From PALSA-894 sp963734185 (GTDB lineage Bacteria; Pseudomonadota; Alphaproteobacteria; Rhizobiales; Xanthobacteraceae): DNA of 64,000 bases. Of this stretch, positions 62,392 to 64,000 are shown in pieces. How positions within the stretch are numbered: the stretch's first letter is position 1; each line of letters opens with the position of its first letter. Below the pieces are notes generated by a model. That model searched no databases and was not told where the DNA came from. It saw only the letters and a program-made list of their open reading frames with translations. Both the position numbers and the translations under genes were made by a program. Where the stretch lies: assembly GCA_963734185.1 (NCBI GenBank), contig CAVTGA010000001.1, forward strand, positions 2,914,001 through 2,978,000, in the 5' to 3' direction.

Positions 62392-63366
62392 ATGGTCGCA
62401 TCCGCGGTGAACCTCGCACCCGGGCCTACGGACGTCCCAGTGCAAATCTACCTTCCGATCGCCGAACTGCCGGTCAACGTCTTCGTCATCCTCTTCATGG
62501 GGGTCGCGGTCGGATTCATCTCGGGCATGTTCGGCATCGGCGGCGGCTTCCTGATGACGCCGCTGCTGATCTTCGTCGGCATCGCGCCGGCGGTCGCGGT
62601 CGCGACGGTGGCAAGCCACGTCGCCGCGTCCTCGTTCTCCGGCGCGCTCAATTACTGGCGCCGGCGCGCGCTCGATCTCACCCTCGCCGCGATGCTGCTG
62701 GTCGGCGGCATCCTCGGCACCGTGCTCGGCGTCTGGCTGTTCACGGTGCTGCGCCGTTACGGCCAGCTCGATCTGACCATCGGCCTGTCCTACCTCACGC
62801 TGCTCTCGATCGTCGGCACCATGATGATCGTCGAGAGCGTGCGCGCGATCCTGCGCGCGCGCGAAGGCAAGCCGGCGGAGCTGCGCCGCCCCGGCAGCCA
62901 CACCTGGGTGCACGGGCTGCCGCTGAAGATGCGCTTCAAGCAGTCGAAGATCTACGTCTCGGTCGTCCCGGTATGGGCGATCGGGTTGTTCATCGGCTTC
63001 ATCGGCGCGGTGATGGGCATCGGCGGCGGCTTCCTGCTGGTGCCGGCGCTGATCTACGTGCTGCGCGTGCCGACCGGCGTGGTGATCGGCACCGCCCAGG
63101 TCCTCACCCTCGTCACCATGGCCTGCGCCACCGTGCTGCACGCTTCCACCAACCACCTGGTCGATGCGGTGCTCGCCCTCATCCTGATGGTCGGCGGCGT
63201 GGTCGGCGCACAGTTCGGCGCCCGCGCCGGGCAGAAGTTCCGCGGCGAGCAGCTGCGGCTGTTCCTCGGCATCCTCGTCCTGCTGGTCGGCTTGCGCTTC
63301 GCGCTCGACCTGGTGGTGCCGCCGGCCGAATTGTTCGTGGTGCGGCCGATGGAGGACCTGCGGTGA
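62392..63366 (+). CDS. Sulfite exporter TauE/SafE family (TSUP) protein
   Basis: A 324-residue membrane protein of the TSUP family with eight or nine transmembrane helices. The two repeated motifs are GMFGIGGGFLMTPLLIFVGI at about residues 44-63 and GAVMGIGGGFLLVPALIYV in the second half, which is the family hallmark. TSUP proteins move small sulfur-containing or carboxylate anions. The following gene overlaps by GTGA, so the two are probably made together. Confidence 0.92.
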   Translation: MVASAVNLAPGPTDVPVQIYLPIAELPVNVFVILFMGVAVGFISGMFGIGGGFLMTPLLIFVGIAPAVAVATVASHVAASSFSGALNYWRRRALDLTLAAMLLVGGILGTVLGVWLFTVLRRYGQLDLTIGLSYLTLLSIVGTMMIVESVRAILRAREGKPAELRRPGSHTWVHGLPLKMRFKQSKIYVSVVPVWAIGLFIGFIGAVMGIGGGFLLVPALIYVLRVPTGVVIGTAQVLTLVTMACATVLHASTNHLVDAVLALILMVGGVVGAQFGARAGQKFRGEQLRLFLGILVLLVGLRFALDLVVPPAELFVVRPMEDLR

Positions 63367-64000
63367 GCGTTCCCGCCCGTGCGCTGCTCGCCGCCTGCGT
63401 CCTCGCGCTCCCGCCCGCGCCGGCCGCGGCCGAGCGGCTGATCACCGTGCTGTCGACCCACCGCGTGCTCATCGCCTCGAACTTCACCGGCGCCGAGATC
63501 GTGCTGTTCGGCTCGGTCGAACGCGACGCGCAGACGGTGGCGCGGCGCGGCGGCTACGACATCGTGGTCACGGTGACCGGCCCGCGCCAGAACGTCGTGA
63601 CCTGGCGCAAGGATCGCATCGCCGGCATCTGGGTCAATGCCGCGGCGCGCACCTTCGTCCAGGTGCCGAGCTATCTCGCGGTGCTGGCCAACCGCGAGAT
63701 CGAACAGGTCGCCGACCCCGGCACGCTGAACCGGACCCAGACCGGGCTGGAGCGCAACATGTATCGGCAGGAGGTCGCGGGCGACGAAGCCGACGTGATC
63801 CGCGAGGACCCGTTCCGCCAGGCGTTCCTGCGCCTGCAGAAGGAGCGGCGGCTCTACCGCGAGGTCAAGGACGCGGTCACGCTGTTCACGCCGACCTTGT
63901 TCCGCAGCGCGATCCCGGTGCCCGACAACGCTCCGACCGGCACCTATAACGTGGACATCAAGCTGTTCGCCGACGGCACGCTGCTGGCGCGCACCACCAC
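63363..64000 (+). CDS. TIGR02186 family protein (cut by window end)
   Basis: The first 212 residues of an exported protein, with a signal peptide ending APAAAE at about residue 23 and then RLITVLSTHRVLIASNFTGA, EIVLFGSVERD and VTVTGPRQNVVTWRKD. This fits the conserved alphaproteobacterial family TIGR02186, usually next to a TSUP transporter. The GTG start at 63363 overlaps the TSUP stop. A beta-rich periplasmic domain is expected; function unknown. Confidence 0.85.
   Translation, partial: MSVPARALLAACVLALPPAPAAAERLITVLSTHRVLIASNFTGAEIVLFGSVERDAQTVARRGGYDIVVTVTGPRQNVVTWRKDRIAGIWVNAAARTFVQVPSYLAVLANREIEQVADPGTLNRTQTGLERNMYRQEVAGDEADVIREDPFRQAFLRLQKERRLYREVKDAVTLFTPTLFRSAIPVPDNAPTGTYNVDIKLFADGTLLARTT

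Overview
The window looks like chromosomal DNA of a high-GC alphaproteobacterium of the order Hyphomicrobiales (Rhizobiales), most like the Nitrobacteraceae/Xanthobacteraceae group. The reasons are the F0 ATP synthase order I-a-c-b'-b, the cytochrome oxidase order coxB-coxA-ctaB-small gene-ctaG-coxC-DUF983-SURF1 followed by thrC and an M16 peptidase, a plant-type glutamate-cysteine ligase, TTT-class (TctC/Bug) binding proteins, a PodJ-like polarity protein, and palindromic intergenic repeats of the kind common in that group. The taxon is inferred from gene content, not from a search. I saw no tRNA or rRNA gene.

Layout. 1-4.4 kb: an MFS transporter (cut by the window edge), an alpha/beta hydrolase, small membrane and hypothetical proteins, and a decayed copy of the hydrolase 3' end. 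4.6-7.2 kb: F0 ATP synthase operon with a good promoter. 7.4-9.6 kb: PilZ protein, Tat-exported MBL-fold hydrolase, DUF925 nucleotidyltransferase-like protein. 9.9-15.2 kb: glycine cleavage operon gcvT-gcvH-osmC-gcvPA-gcvPB on the minus strand under a tandem glycine riboswitch. 15.4-20.6 kb: TctC-type binding protein, methyltransferase, secreted CXXCH protein, lipoprotein, GNAT. 20.6-29.6 kb: M16 peptidase, thrC and the aa3 oxidase biogenesis operon. 29.9-34.2 kb: IalB-like protein, a SLOG-like/membrane fusion protein, TldD, an orphan CcdA-like antitoxin. 34.4-41.2 kb: a DUF6644-like/DUF6152 pair, a PAN-domain protein, HAD hydrolase, KefB-like antiporter, MATE pump, DUF937 protein. 41.3-43.2 kb: a complete-looking group II intron placed immediately after the intrinsic terminator of a DUF1127 gene. 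43.3-48.2 kb: DUF1127/LysR divergent pair, YbaK, a Tat-exported amidohydrolase, a ybaK remnant, and a two-gene cassette (membrane coiled-coil protein plus nucleotidyltransferase-like protein). 48.3-51.1 kb: gshA and a second MATE pump. 51.2-58.9 kb: a fatty-acid/acyl-CoA oxidation operon (MerR, two acyl-CoA dehydrogenases, thiolase, FadJ) with a LiuR-type palindrome, and a second MerR gene. 59.3-64 kb: PodJ-like Sel1 protein, TSUP transporter and a TIGR02186-type protein cut by the window end.

Most of the DNA is ordinary core metabolism. The accessory signals are the intron-terminator junction, the SLOG-like membrane effector candidate, the nucleotidyltransferase-like cassette, a HEPN-like small protein, the orphan antitoxin, two decayed gene duplicates that each lie near an intact parent, and several families of paired inverted repeats.
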